Made by a program: the position numbers and the translations under genes
NCBI GenBank assembly: GCA_947450405.1
Contig: CANFVI010000070.1
Location: 1-8,147 of the forward strand
DNA length: 8,147 nucleotides
Source: Flavobacteriales bacterium
GTDB taxonomy: Bacteria; Bacteroidota; Bacteroidia; NS11-12g; UBA955
Direction of reading: 5' to 3'
Part shown: in pieces, positions 1 through 6,931 of the stretch
How the letters are laid out: each line of letters begins with the position of its first letter
Position numbering within the stretch: position 1 is the stretch's first letter
The notes under the pieces: model-generated
What the model was told of the DNA's origin: nothing
Database searches by the model: none
Seen by the model: the letters and a program-made list of their open reading frames with translations, nothing else

Positions 1-1065
1 CGTCAATATAATCAGTTGAAAGGCGAAGCTTTGCCTTTGATAGAGAAAGTACTTGAAAACACTGCCTTTAGTGGTGGTTCTTTTGTTCAAGAATTTGAAG
101 AAAACCTAGCAAAATATAACCAAACCAAATTTGCAGCCGCTGTGAACAATGGCACAAACGCAATTCATTTGGGTTTGATGGCATTAAATATCGGTCCTGG
201 CGACGAAGTAATTGTTCCTGCCAATACTTTTATTGCATCGGCATGGGGTGTGAGTTATGTAGGTGCAACTCCGATTTTCGTAGATGTTGATCCTCATACT
301 TGGAACATTGATGTAGCTGCCGCTGAAAAAGCAATTACTGCAAATACCAAAGCAATTATGGGCGTACATCTTTATGGTCAACCTTGCAATATTGCTGGAT
401 TGGTTGAATTGTGTGAACGTAAAAACATTGCTTTTCTAGAAGATAATGCCCAAGCAATTGGAGCTACCTACAATGGAAAAGTTGTTGGTCAATTTGGCGC
501 GATGAGTTTTACTAGTTTTTACCCAGGTAAAAATTTAGGGTCATTTGGTGAAGCAGGTGCTGTTTTCACAAACAACGAAGAATACCACAATCACATTCAA
601 ATGCTAAAAAATCATGGCTGTAACGTACGTTATCACCATGAAATTATTGGCTACAACATGAGAATGGAAGGAATTCAAGGCGCTGTTTTGAACTTGAAAT
701 TGAATTATATTGACGGTTGGAACAACAAACGCCGTGAAATTGTAAATCGATACAAGGAAGTAGCTTCGAAAAAATTGGTTTTTCAAGCAGCAGAGCCAAA
801 TGCAATTGCAGTGCATCATTTGTGTGTGGTAACCACCGAAAATAAAGAAGAGTTTTTAAAATATTTGGATGAAAATGGAGTAGGCTATGCCTTTCATTAT
901 CCAATTCCTTGTCACTTGCAAAAGGCTTATGAATCGTTAAATTACAAACTTGGCGATTTCCCTCATTCAGAATATTTGGCAAGTCATTGTATTTCTTTGC
1001 CATTGTTTCCTGAAATGACAGAGGAAGAAATTAGCCGTGTTTGCAATGTTATTGCAAAATACTGA
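1..1065 (+). CDS. DegT/DnrJ/EryC1/StrS family aminotransferase (5' end outside window)
   Basis: This is a PLP-dependent aminotransferase of the sugar aminotransferase family, which moves an amino group (usually from glutamate) onto a keto-sugar nucleotide in LPS, O-antigen or glycan synthesis in the cytoplasm. The frame is open to the left edge and begins R-Q-Y-N-Q-L-K-G. Family members usually start with a few residues ending in 'DLKxQY', so only about 8-10 residues are probably missing; the in-frame TTG at 16 is an internal leucine, not the start. Family signatures, numbered from that leucine: GTNAIHLGL near 46-54 (cofactor phosphate region), GDEVIVPANTFIAS near 62-75, LEDNAQAIGA at 141-150 with the PLP-ring aspartate, and FYPGKNLGSFGEAGA at 168-182, where K172 is the expected Schiff-base lysine. 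The 354 residues present make it essentially full length. It ends with TGA, 58 bp before the next gene. The exact sugar substrate cannot be read from sequence alone. Confidence 0.93.
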   Translation, partial: RQYNQLKGEALPLIEKVLENTAFSGGSFVQEFEENLAKYNQTKFAAAVNNGTNAIHLGLMALNIGPGDEVIVPANTFIASAWGVSYVGATPIFVDVDPHTWNIDVAAAEKAITANTKAIMGVHLYGQPCNIAGLVELCERKNIAFLEDNAQAIGATYNGKVVGQFGAMSFTSFYPGKNLGSFGEAGAVFTNNEEYHNHIQMLKNHGCNVRYHHEIIGYNMRMEGIQGAVLNLKLNYIDGWNNKRREIVNRYKEVASKKLVFQAAEPNAIAVHHLCVVTTENKEEFLKYLDENGVGYAFHYPIPCHLQKAYESLNYKLGDFPHSEYLASHCISLPLFPEMTEEEISRVCNVIAKY

Positions 1066-1097
1066 CATACAATTAAAACAATTTCTCATTTTTATTG

Positions 1098-1105
1098 TAG
1101 TTTTG
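1098..1105 (+). promoter_or_regulatory. Possible Bacteroidota -7 element before the secreted-protein gene
   Basis: TAGTTTTG matches the Bacteroidota -7 consensus TAnnTTTG exactly and lies 18 bp before the TTG start at 1124, which would give a very short leader. No TTG -33 element sits 19-21 bp upstream; the nearest candidate is a TTA with a 22-bp spacer. An exact match to so loose and A+T-rich a motif can arise by chance, so this is tentative. Confidence 0.3.
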
Positions 1106-1123
1106 GATAAATAAGTCCACTAG

Positions 1124-3616
1124 TTGCAAAAGTTATTTAAATATCTTTTCTTATTCATATTTTCCGTCAACATTGGAAGTGTTAAAGCTACGCACATTGT
1201 TGGGGGTGAATTGACTTATCAGAAAACAGGAACCAACGTTTATAAAATTAGATTAGATCTTTATATTGATTGTTTAAATGGAAATGCAGGGGCTATTAGT
1301 TCTGATGCCCAAGCAATCATTGGAATATTCAATGGCAGTACAAATAGAATTTTAAATGGATATCCAATTTCTGTAAGTAGAAAAGGTCCAGTTAGGGTAA
1401 ATAAAACCAATTACAATTGCATTGCTGTTTCTCCTAATGCCTGCGTAGATCATTATACTTATGAAACTACTGTAACCCTGCCACCGATAACTGGCGGTTA
1501 TTATATTTCATTTCAACGTTGCTGTAGAAACGGCACAATATCAAATATTGTGAATCCTGGTGCCACAGGGGCTAACTATTGGGCCTATATTCCCGATGCG
1601 CGGGTTTGGGGTAAAGAAAATTCATCAGCGGTATTTAATGAATTGCCACCAAATTTTTTATGTACAAATACACCCCTGAAATTTGACCATTCTGCTAAAG
1701 ATGCGGATGGCGACAGTCTTGTTTATGAATTAATCACACCTTATTTAGGTGCTGATCAAAATAATCCTAGACCAGACAATACCAATACCAATGGATTTCT
1801 TCAAGAACCTTTATTTACTCAGATTTCATGGAATACGGGCTATTCAGCCTTGAATCCCATAGATGGCAATCCTAAAATGACAATTGATCCAGTAACGGGT
1901 TATTTAACATTGGTACCAACAAAAGTGGGTCAATTTGTTGTTGGAATTGTTGTTAAAGAATACAGAAAAGGAAAGTTAGTTACTCAAACCATACGCGATT
2001 ATCAGTTTAATGTTCAATCGTGTGTGATTGATGTGGTTGCCTCTTATTTTGTTCCCAAAGTTATTTGTGGATTTAAATATCAATTTGTAAACCAAAGCAA
2101 TGGTGCAACTAGATATCACTGGGATTTTGGTGTCAAAGATTCAACCAAAGACACTTCCAACCTAGCCAAGCCACAATTCACTTATCCCAAAGCTGGAGTT
2201 TATAAAGTAAGATTGTATGCTTATAAAAATAAATGTGTAGATAGTTTCAGTGCCGATGTAACTGTTGTTGAACCAGTCAAGCCAAAATTGCCCGCTGATA
2301 CAATTCTTTGTCCTGGTGACGTTTATAAGTTGAAATCAAATGTGGTTGCTGATTTTTATTCATGGAGTACGGGAAGTCAAAAAGATTCTATTTTGGTAAA
2401 CAAAGATGGAAAATATTGGCTGGGTGTAACTGTTAAAAGTTGTACATGGTATGATACCATCAATATTACCTACGATAGAAATGTGATTAAAGCCTTTGGC
2501 GATACCGTATTTTGCAATGACGATCCAATTAGCCATCCGCTAACTTCAGTACTCACCGCTAAATCTACCTATTTGTGGAATACCAACGAAACCACTCAGA
2601 ATATAATTGCCTTAAAACCAGGGAAGTATATGGTTCTTGGTATCACTGAAAATGGTTGTAAATCAAAAGATACTGTAGATGTATCTAAATTTTCTCCAGT
2701 AAAAGTTTCAATCAACGATACAATCGTTTGTCCCTTGTTTCAAACTACGTTTGATTCCAAAAATACGAATCCCGCTGCCATAATCAATTGGAGTAACGGT
2801 GCAACCGGGAATACAATGATTACGAATGTCCCTCAAACCTATTTTGTGAGAGTAAAAATTGGACTTTGTGCTAAAACGGATACATTTGTTTTAACCAACT
2901 ATAAAAGAGAATATTACATGGGCAGAGATTTGCGTTATTGTAATACAATTGACACAATTCTTACATTGAATTTTCCAAATATTTCAAATGTGGTTTGGAA
3001 CAATGAGGTAACCGGTGCGCAGTTTCGTTTGACTAAACCAGGCGTAATCTCAGCTAAATGGTTGAATTCACATAATTGCCCAGAATCGGATTCTATTAAT
3101 GTGAATCTTTTTCCCAATCCTAAGTTAAATCTTGGGCCGGATACAATTTTATGTTTGAGCGAAAAGCCAATTTTAGATGCCGGGCCGGGTATGCAATCAT
3201 ATTTTTGGTATAACGGAGTTAAAGATCAAATGATAGTGGCCAGAGATTCAGGTTTGTATTGGGTTGAAGTGAAAGATTGGGAGGGATGCAAAAGCCGTGA
3301 TTCAGTTTTTATAAATAAACGAAAAGATCTCTTTACTTCGTTGATTTTTATGCCCAATGCATTCACCCCTAATGAAGACGGATTAAATGATTTATATCCA
3401 AACAATCAATATAAGGTTAAAGGAAGTTTATACAACCTGAAATTATATAACCGTTGGGGTGAAAAACTTGCAGATTATTCTAGTCCAGATGTTAACTGGG
3501 ACGGTAAAATCAATGGAGTAATTGCTGCAGAAGGTGTTTATGTATATAAGATCACTTGGATAGGTTGCGACAATTATTTGCGCACACAGGTTGGTGATTT
3601 CACCTTAATGCGGTAG
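1124..3616 (+). CDS. Secreted PKD/Ig-like modular protein with gliding motility-associated C-terminal (T9SS type B) sorting domain
   Basis: This is an 830-residue exported protein, probably anchored at or released from the cell surface by the type IX secretion system. Residues 1-22 form a signal peptide (basic QKLFK, hydrophobic core, cleavage probably after A22). The mature start THIVGGELTY is typical of large Bacteroidota proteins with this sorting domain. Residues 23-300 are a Cys-rich N-terminal region. Residues about 305-385 resemble a PKD domain (YHWDFG at 331-336, FTYPKAGVYKV at 352-362). Residues about 391-731 hold five related modules with paired cysteines. Residues about 738-830 are the CHU_C/TIGR04131 sorting domain (NAFTPNEDGLND at 745-756, LYNRWGE at 774-780, WDGK at 792-795, EGVYVYKI at 803-810). 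The start must be TTG: an in-frame TAG immediately precedes it, and the next in-frame methionine is M252. Its ligand is unknown; adhesion or surface display is an inference from the architecture. Confidence 0.9.
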   Translation: MQKLFKYLFLFIFSVNIGSVKATHIVGGELTYQKTGTNVYKIRLDLYIDCLNGNAGAISSDAQAIIGIFNGSTNRILNGYPISVSRKGPVRVNKTNYNCIAVSPNACVDHYTYETTVTLPPITGGYYISFQRCCRNGTISNIVNPGATGANYWAYIPDARVWGKENSSAVFNELPPNFLCTNTPLKFDHSAKDADGDSLVYELITPYLGADQNNPRPDNTNTNGFLQEPLFTQISWNTGYSALNPIDGNPKMTIDPVTGYLTLVPTKVGQFVVGIVVKEYRKGKLVTQTIRDYQFNVQSCVIDVVASYFVPKVICGFKYQFVNQSNGATRYHWDFGVKDSTKDTSNLAKPQFTYPKAGVYKVRLYAYKNKCVDSFSADVTVVEPVKPKLPADTILCPGDVYKLKSNVVADFYSWSTGSQKDSILVNKDGKYWLGVTVKSCTWYDTINITYDRNVIKAFGDTVFCNDDPISHPLTSVLTAKSTYLWNTNETTQNIIALKPGKYMVLGITENGCKSKDTVDVSKFSPVKVSINDTIVCPLFQTTFDSKNTNPAAIINWSNGATGNTMITNVPQTYFVRVKIGLCAKTDTFVLTNYKREYYMGRDLRYCNTIDTILTLNFPNISNVVWNNEVTGAQFRLTKPGVISAKWLNSHNCPESDSINVNLFPNPKLNLGPDTILCLSEKPILDAGPGMQSYFWYNGVKDQMIVARDSGLYWVEVKDWEGCKSRDSVFINKRKDLFTSLIFMPNAFTPNEDGLNDLYPNNQYKVKGSLYNLKLYNRWGEKLADYSSPDVNWDGKINGVIAAEGVYVYKITWIGCDNYLRTQVGDFTLMR
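2294..3316 (+). repeat. Five tandem protein modules of about 70 residues with conserved cysteine pairs
   Basis: These lie inside the secreted protein, at residues about 391-731. Each module opens with D-T-(I/V)-x-C or a close variant (cysteines at 396, 464, 536, 606, 677), carries a central tryptophan or W-N/S-x-G type segment, and closes with a second cysteine followed by a D-(T/S) motif (cysteines at 440, 512, 582, 652, 722). First cysteines are 68, 72, 70 and 71 residues apart, and the two cysteines within a module are 44-48 apart. The regularity suggests Ig-like beta-sandwich units, each possibly held by one disulfide. The repeat is visible in the protein only; the DNA copies have diverged. 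Confidence 0.75.
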
Positions 3617-3631
3617 AAATTAATTTTCTAT

Positions 3632-4024
3632 TTAAATGGTATTGGAAACTCTTCTAATTCCATTCTTCAAAAGGGTACTGTTAAAATTAATAATCAAACC
3701 TAATTTGTGATTTCCATTTTTAAGAATTTTTAGCAACTTTTGGATTTGTAATTCGTTAACAGTTTCAACCGTTTCTATTTCAACCACCAAAATATCATTA
3801 ACCAATAAATCTATATGGATAGCTTGACTTAATTTTAAATTTTTATAAAACAAATCACGCTTTACATCCCTTTGAATTTGATAGTTTAGTTGAGTTAATT
3901 CATGCGTTAAACATTCCAAATAAGTTTCTTGTTCCAAACCAGGACCTAGATTTTTATGAATTTCAATTGCTATGCCTATAATTGCATGCGCCAAATCATT
4001 TTCATCGGTTATAAATTGATTCAT
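3632..4024 (-). CDS. GxxExxY protein (PD-(D/E)XK-like family) with altered hallmark residues
   Basis: This 130-residue protein has the length and overall pattern of the GxxExxY family (Pfam PDDEXK_3), which has a predicted nuclease fold and no settled function. Recognisable landmarks are IGIAIEIHKNLGPG at 16-29, ECLTHEL at 37-43, IDLLV at 71-75, VVEIETVE at 80-87 and KLGLIINFN at 107-115. The usual catalytic-core residues are only partly kept. The name-giving motif reads G-L-E-Q-E-T-Y (29-35), with Gln32 where Glu is expected. D72 and E82 are present, but position 84 is Glu where the family normally has the ExK lysine. The usual HxAQ segment reads Q-I-Q-K (93-96). The frame is intact with no frameshift, so the gene still seems to be maintained. 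It starts at ATG (CAT at 4022-4024), lies convergent to the secreted-protein gene 15 bp away, and diverges from dihydroorotase. The family call is from remembered consensus. Confidence 0.85.
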   Translation of the reverse strand: MNQFITDENDLAHAIIGIAIEIHKNLGPGLEQETYLECLTHELTQLNYQIQRDVKRDLFYKNLKLSQAIHIDLLVNDILVVEIETVETVNELQIQKLLKILKNGNHKLGLIINFNSTLLKNGIRRVSNTI

Positions 4025-4211
4025 TTTGAATAAAAGGTATTAAAATTATAAAGAATTCACAAAATTCAGTAAATCAGTTCAATACTTTGCGTAAAATAAA
4101 TTAAACGATATCCTTTTCTTATTAAAAGTAAAATAGTGTAATTTTTAAATCATAATATTGTGCACATGCCAATAGTTATCTAGTAAATTCCGTAATTTGC
4201 AGTAATTACTT
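4025..4211. promoter_or_regulatory. Divergent intergenic region
   Basis: This 187-bp, very A+T-rich region lies between two genes that start outward from it, so it should hold promoters in both directions. I see no exact TAnnTTTG with a correctly spaced TTG on either strand. The closest is TAATTTG at 4193-4199, one base short of the consensus and 12 bp before the dihydroorotase ATG. No riboswitch-like or large hairpin structure and no small gene is evident. Confidence 0.35.
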
Positions 4212-5558
4212 ATGAGTCAAATTGCCACAATAATTCGAAATGCAACCGTCATAAATGAAGGAGTTTCTTTTCATTCTGATATACTAATTGAAAATAATAT
4301 TATTAGTAAAATTGCACCTAACATAACAGTTTCATTTGCATGCAATGAAATTGATGCAGAAGGTAAAATATTGATGCCTGGCGTAATTGACGATCAAGTG
4401 CATTTTAGAGAGCCAGGATTAACCTATAAAGCCGATATTTATTCAGAAAGTAGGGCTGCCTTAATTGGTGGTGTAACCTCTTTTATGGAAATGCCCAATG
4501 TGAATCCCCAAACCACAACCATAGAATTACTCGAAGAAAAAATGGCCATTGCTGCAAAAAATAGTGCAGTGAATTATTCATTTTTCTTAGGGGCTACCAA
4601 TCAAAATATAGAAGAACTTAAAAAGATAAACACTGAAGATACTTGTGGGGTTAAAATATTCATGGGAAGCAGCACAGGTGATATGCTTGTTGATGACGGA
4701 GGTACACTGAATCAAATTTTCAAAAATGTACCCGCCCTAATTGCTACCCATTGCGAATGTGAAACCCGTGTAAAAGAAAGACTTGAACAAGCAAAAGCTG
4801 ACTTCCCTTCGGGTATTCCAGCCAACCAACATCCCATTATTCGCGATGAAATTGCCTGCTATTTGTCGTCTTCTTTGGCAATTGACTTGGCAAGAAAATA
4901 CGGAACCCGTTTGCATATTTTGCATATAACCTCTGCCGCTGAAACGTCATTGTTTCAAAATAATGTCCCTCTTGAACAAAAATTAATTACTTCAGAAGTT
5001 TGTGTGCATCATTTGCATTTTACCGATAATGATTATCAAACTCTGAAACACCAAATCAAATGCAATCCATCTATCAAATCGCAAAAAGACAATGATGCCT
5101 TATGGGCTGCATTGTTAGACGATCGATTGGATATTATTGCTACAGATCACGCACCTCATACCAAAGCTGAGAAATTAGATATGGATTATCTAAAATGTCA
5201 TGCGGGTTTGCCTTTGGTGCAACATTCATTGCTGTTGATGCTTCAAAAAGTGCAAGAAGGTAGATTGTCAATCGAAAAAATGGTTGAAAAAATGTGTCAC
5301 GCCCCTGCGGTTTGCTTTAGAATGATCAACAGGGGTTTTATTCGTGAGGGATATTTTGCCGACTTGGTATTGATAGATCCGAAAAAACATACCACCGTTT
5401 CATCAGAGAATATTGCCTATAAATGTGGTTGGTCTCCACTTGAAGGTACTACTTTCCAAAATGCCATTGACAAGGTTTGGGTAAATGGTACATTGAGTTT
5501 TGACAATGGAAATGTTTTGGAATTAAATCCAATGCGCTTGAAATTTAAAGCACTTTAA
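4212..5558 (+). CDS. pyrC: Dihydroorotase
   Basis: Dihydroorotase is a cytoplasmic zinc amidohydrolase that converts carbamoyl-aspartate to dihydroorotate in de novo pyrimidine synthesis. The 448 residues fit the long class I (COG0044) type. Visible motifs: PGVIDDQVHFREPG at 56-69 (strand-1 metal site plus the substrate-binding FR), FMEMPN at 91-96 (substrate Asn96), GVKIFMGSSTG at 146-156 with K148 in the place of the possible bridging/carbamylated lysine, ATHCE at 178-182 (H180), HILHITSA at 235-242 (H238) and IATDHAPHT at 309-317 (catalytic-type D312). The first histidine of the usual HxH is Gln62; I recall that some Bacteroidota orthologues share this. The ATG start is favoured because the N-terminal strand (IRNATVINEG) follows at the normal distance. 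No Shine-Dalgarno is seen. It is a single-gene unit on this strand, converging on the DUF58 gene with 2 bp between stop codons. Confidence 0.92.
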   Translation: MSQIATIIRNATVINEGVSFHSDILIENNIISKIAPNITVSFACNEIDAEGKILMPGVIDDQVHFREPGLTYKADIYSESRAALIGGVTSFMEMPNVNPQTTTIELLEEKMAIAAKNSAVNYSFFLGATNQNIEELKKINTEDTCGVKIFMGSSTGDMLVDDGGTLNQIFKNVPALIATHCECETRVKERLEQAKADFPSGIPANQHPIIRDEIACYLSSSLAIDLARKYGTRLHILHITSAAETSLFQNNVPLEQKLITSEVCVHHLHFTDNDYQTLKHQIKCNPSIKSQKDNDALWAALLDDRLDIIATDHAPHTKAEKLDMDYLKCHAGLPLVQHSLLLMLQKVQEGRLSIEKMVEKMCHAPAVCFRMINRGFIREGYFADLVLIDPKKHTTVSSENIAYKCGWSPLEGTTFQNAIDKVWVNGTLSFDNGNVLELNPMRLKFKAL

Positions 5559-5562
5559 ATTT
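5541..5562. terminator. Possible weak hairpin at convergent gene ends
   Basis: AAATTTAAAG (5541-5550) and CTTTAAATTT (5553-5562) form a perfect 10-bp inverted repeat around a 2-bp centre, covering the dihydroorotase stop codon and the first base pairs of the DUF58 stop. It could end transcripts from both sides. However, the stem is nearly all A:T, the loop is too tight without opening a pair, and the + strand continues with A's before TTTT, so it is not a classic terminator. Confidence 0.25.
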
Positions 5563-6469
5563 AAAAAATTTTACTCCGTTTTACATAAAACTCCATCAAT
5601 ACTTCTTGAATGGGTTTTGTAACATTCGCGTAAAAATATGAAATTCCCAATTGTAAGCTTTTGTTTTCCAATTCTTTTCGTTGTTGGTTTTGGCTTTTCG
5701 CATATAATTCTTGAATTTCTTCAGGTTGTAATTTCAAGACCTCATTAGATTCCAAATCTATAAATTTTATAGGTATTGAACCTAGGTTCAAATTGATTTC
5801 AGTTTCTTCATGTGCAACATGAACCAATAAAACTTCACATTTCTGGAATTGCAAAATGGATATTGTTTCCCAAAATTGCGCTTCTTCTTTTTGCTGAGTT
5901 TTATCCCAGAGTAAATCACTAAAAATGACAACCAAATTTCTGCGTTTTACAGTTGCCGCCAATTCAGAAATGCCTATTGTAGCATCTTGTACAGCAGGGA
6001 TCTCATTTCCCCAATAGGGTGAAAGTTGAGATAGGCAATTTCGAAAGTGTGAAATTGTAGATTTCATTTCAGATTTCCAACTAATTTGAGCTTCTGAAAA
6101 TAACGAGATTGAAAAGGCATCTCGTTGGTTGGCGCAAATGTATGAAATACTCGAAGCGGCCAAAATTGCAAATTTTAATTTATCGAGGTTAGGAGCAGGG
6201 TATTGCATGCTCTTGGAAACATCTAACCACAAATGACATTTTAAATTTGTTTCTTCGTTGAATTGTTTGATGTAGTTTTTTTCTGTTTTTGCTAACAGTT
6301 TCCAATCTAGGTTGCGAATACTTTCTCCCGGATTGTATGCCCTGTGCTCTGAAAACTCAACAGAAAATCCATGAAACGGCGAGTTATGCAATCCTGTAAT
6401 AAATCCTTCCATTGCTTTTTGAGCAATGAGGGGCAGGTTTTTATATTGAATAACTTCAGACAGTAACAT
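5561..6469 (-). CDS. DUF58 domain-containing protein (von Willebrand A-like)
   Basis: This 302-residue protein carries the DUF58 core: GLHNSPFHGFSVEFSEHRAY at 26-45, NPGESIRNLDWK at 46-57, then a von Willebrand A-like segment with the metal-site motif D-V-S-K-S at 83-87 (WLDVSKSM) and IFSDLLWD at 182-189. There is no signal peptide or transmembrane stretch, so it is probably cytosolic or peripheral. DUF58 proteins are often encoded with MoxR-type AAA+ ATPases and VWA proteins; none is next to this copy. The function of this subfamily is not established. ATG at 6467-6469 is the first possible start after the upstream in-frame stop and keeps the usual short N-terminal lead, so I prefer it. That start is only 4 bp past the T-tract of the thioredoxin terminator, leaving no room for an own promoter or ribosome site. 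Expression probably depends on read-through from thioredoxin. Confidence 0.88.
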   Translation of the reverse strand: MLLSEVIQYKNLPLIAQKAMEGFITGLHNSPFHGFSVEFSEHRAYNPGESIRNLDWKLLAKTEKNYIKQFNEETNLKCHLWLDVSKSMQYPAPNLDKLKFAILAASSISYICANQRDAFSISLFSEAQISWKSEMKSTISHFRNCLSQLSPYWGNEIPAVQDATIGISELAATVKRRNLVVIFSDLLWDKTQQKEEAQFWETISILQFQKCEVLLVHVAHEETEINLNLGSIPIKFIDLESNEVLKLQPEEIQELYAKSQNQQRKELENKSLQLGISYFYANVTKPIQEVLMEFYVKRSKIF

Positions 6470-6473
6470 GGTG

Positions 6474-6502
6474 AAAAAAAAGCCCCGATTTCGGGGCTTT
6501 TT
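6474..6502 (-). terminator. Strong intrinsic terminator after thioredoxin
   Basis: A GCCCCG/CGGGGC stem (6482-6487 with 6492-6497) with an ATTT loop is lengthened by A:T pairs on both sides. Read on the minus strand it is followed by eight T's (6481-6474). It begins 6 bp after the thioredoxin stop. On the + strand it is followed by only five T's, so it could work weakly in that direction too. Confidence 0.9.
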
Positions 6503-6508
6503 AAAAGA

Positions 6509-6826
6509 TTATAATTGTGCGTTTATTTTTTGCGCAATGGTTGCTTTAGGAACAGCACCAACGATTTTGTCAACCATTTCGCCACCTTTGAAGATTAACA
6601 AGGTAGGAATACTTCTAATTCCGTAGTTTGCAGCGATGTCTGGGTTTTCGTCAACGTTTAATTTGCCAATTACCGCTTGACCATCCATTTCAGTGCTCAA
6701 TTCTTCGATCAATGGACCGATCATTTTGCATGGACCACACCATTCTGCCCAAAAATCTACCAATACTGGTTTATCTGAATTCAAGACTACTTCTTGAAAA
6801 TTGCTTGTTGTGAAATTAACTGCCAT
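6509..6826 (-). CDS. trxA: Thioredoxin
   Basis: This is a 105-residue cytoplasmic thioredoxin, the general dithiol reductant for ribonucleotide reductase, peroxiredoxins and disulfide repair, recycled by thioredoxin reductase. The active site WCGPC lies at 29-33 (C30 and C33), preceded by VLVDFWAE at 21-28 with the buried aspartate. The cis-proline is P74 in IRSIPTLLIF, and the C-terminal GAVPKATI segment matches the usual GAxPKxxL. Length and start (ATG, MAVNFTTSNF) are standard, and there is no signal peptide. It has its own promoter just upstream and a strong terminator just downstream, so it is mainly expressed as a single-gene transcript, with the DUF58 gene beyond the terminator. Confidence 0.97.
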   Translation of the reverse strand: MAVNFTTSNFQEVVLNSDKPVLVDFWAEWCGPCKMIGPLIEELSTEMDGQAVIGKLNVDENPDIAANYGIRSIPTLLIFKGGEMVDKIVGAVPKATIAQKINAQL

Positions 6827-6843
6827 AATAGTTTTTATTTATA

Positions 6844-6874
6844 CAAAGTTACAAAAATCGAATGCTTCTATCAA
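6844..6874 (-). promoter_or_regulatory. Bacteroidota-type promoter of thioredoxin
   Basis: On the minus strand TTG (6874-6872) is followed after exactly 20 bp by TAACTTTG (6851-6844), an exact match to the Bacteroidota housekeeping sigma consensus (-33 TTG, spacer 19-21, -7 TAnnTTTG). Transcription should begin a few bases on, near 6838, giving a leader of about 10-15 nt before the ATG at 6826. No Shine-Dalgarno is visible in it, as is usual in this phylum. Confidence 0.75.
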
Positions 6875-6931
6875 GCACTATTGTTTCATTTTCTATGAAT
6901 AATAATTATACGTCGTTCAATAAATTGAAAC

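Noticed and set aside
644..1003. Minus-strand open frame of 119 codons inside the aminotransferase gene
   Set aside because: It is a shadow of a clearly conserved coding frame; the translation has no recognisable family features.
1069..1098. Inverted repeat ACAATTAAAA / TTTTTATTGT as a terminator for the aminotransferase gene
   Set aside because: It contains a mismatch, has almost only A:T pairs and a 10-nt loop, and is not followed by a T-tract.
4193..4199. TAATTTG as a -7 element for dihydroorotase
   Set aside because: It is one base shorter than TAnnTTTG and no TTG lies 19-21 bp upstream; in such A+T-rich sequence it is likely chance.
3632..6826. Possible defence or toxin-like system combining the GxxExxY, DUF58 and thioredoxin genes
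   Set aside because: The genes are on separate transcription units with a housekeeping pyrimidine gene between them, no mobile-element marks are seen, and nothing links them functionally.
6916..6929. TTCAAT-AA-ATTGAA hairpin just after the DUF2400 stop as a terminator
   Set aside because: The A:T-rich 6-bp stem with a 2-nt loop is too weak, and no T-tract follows on the minus strand.
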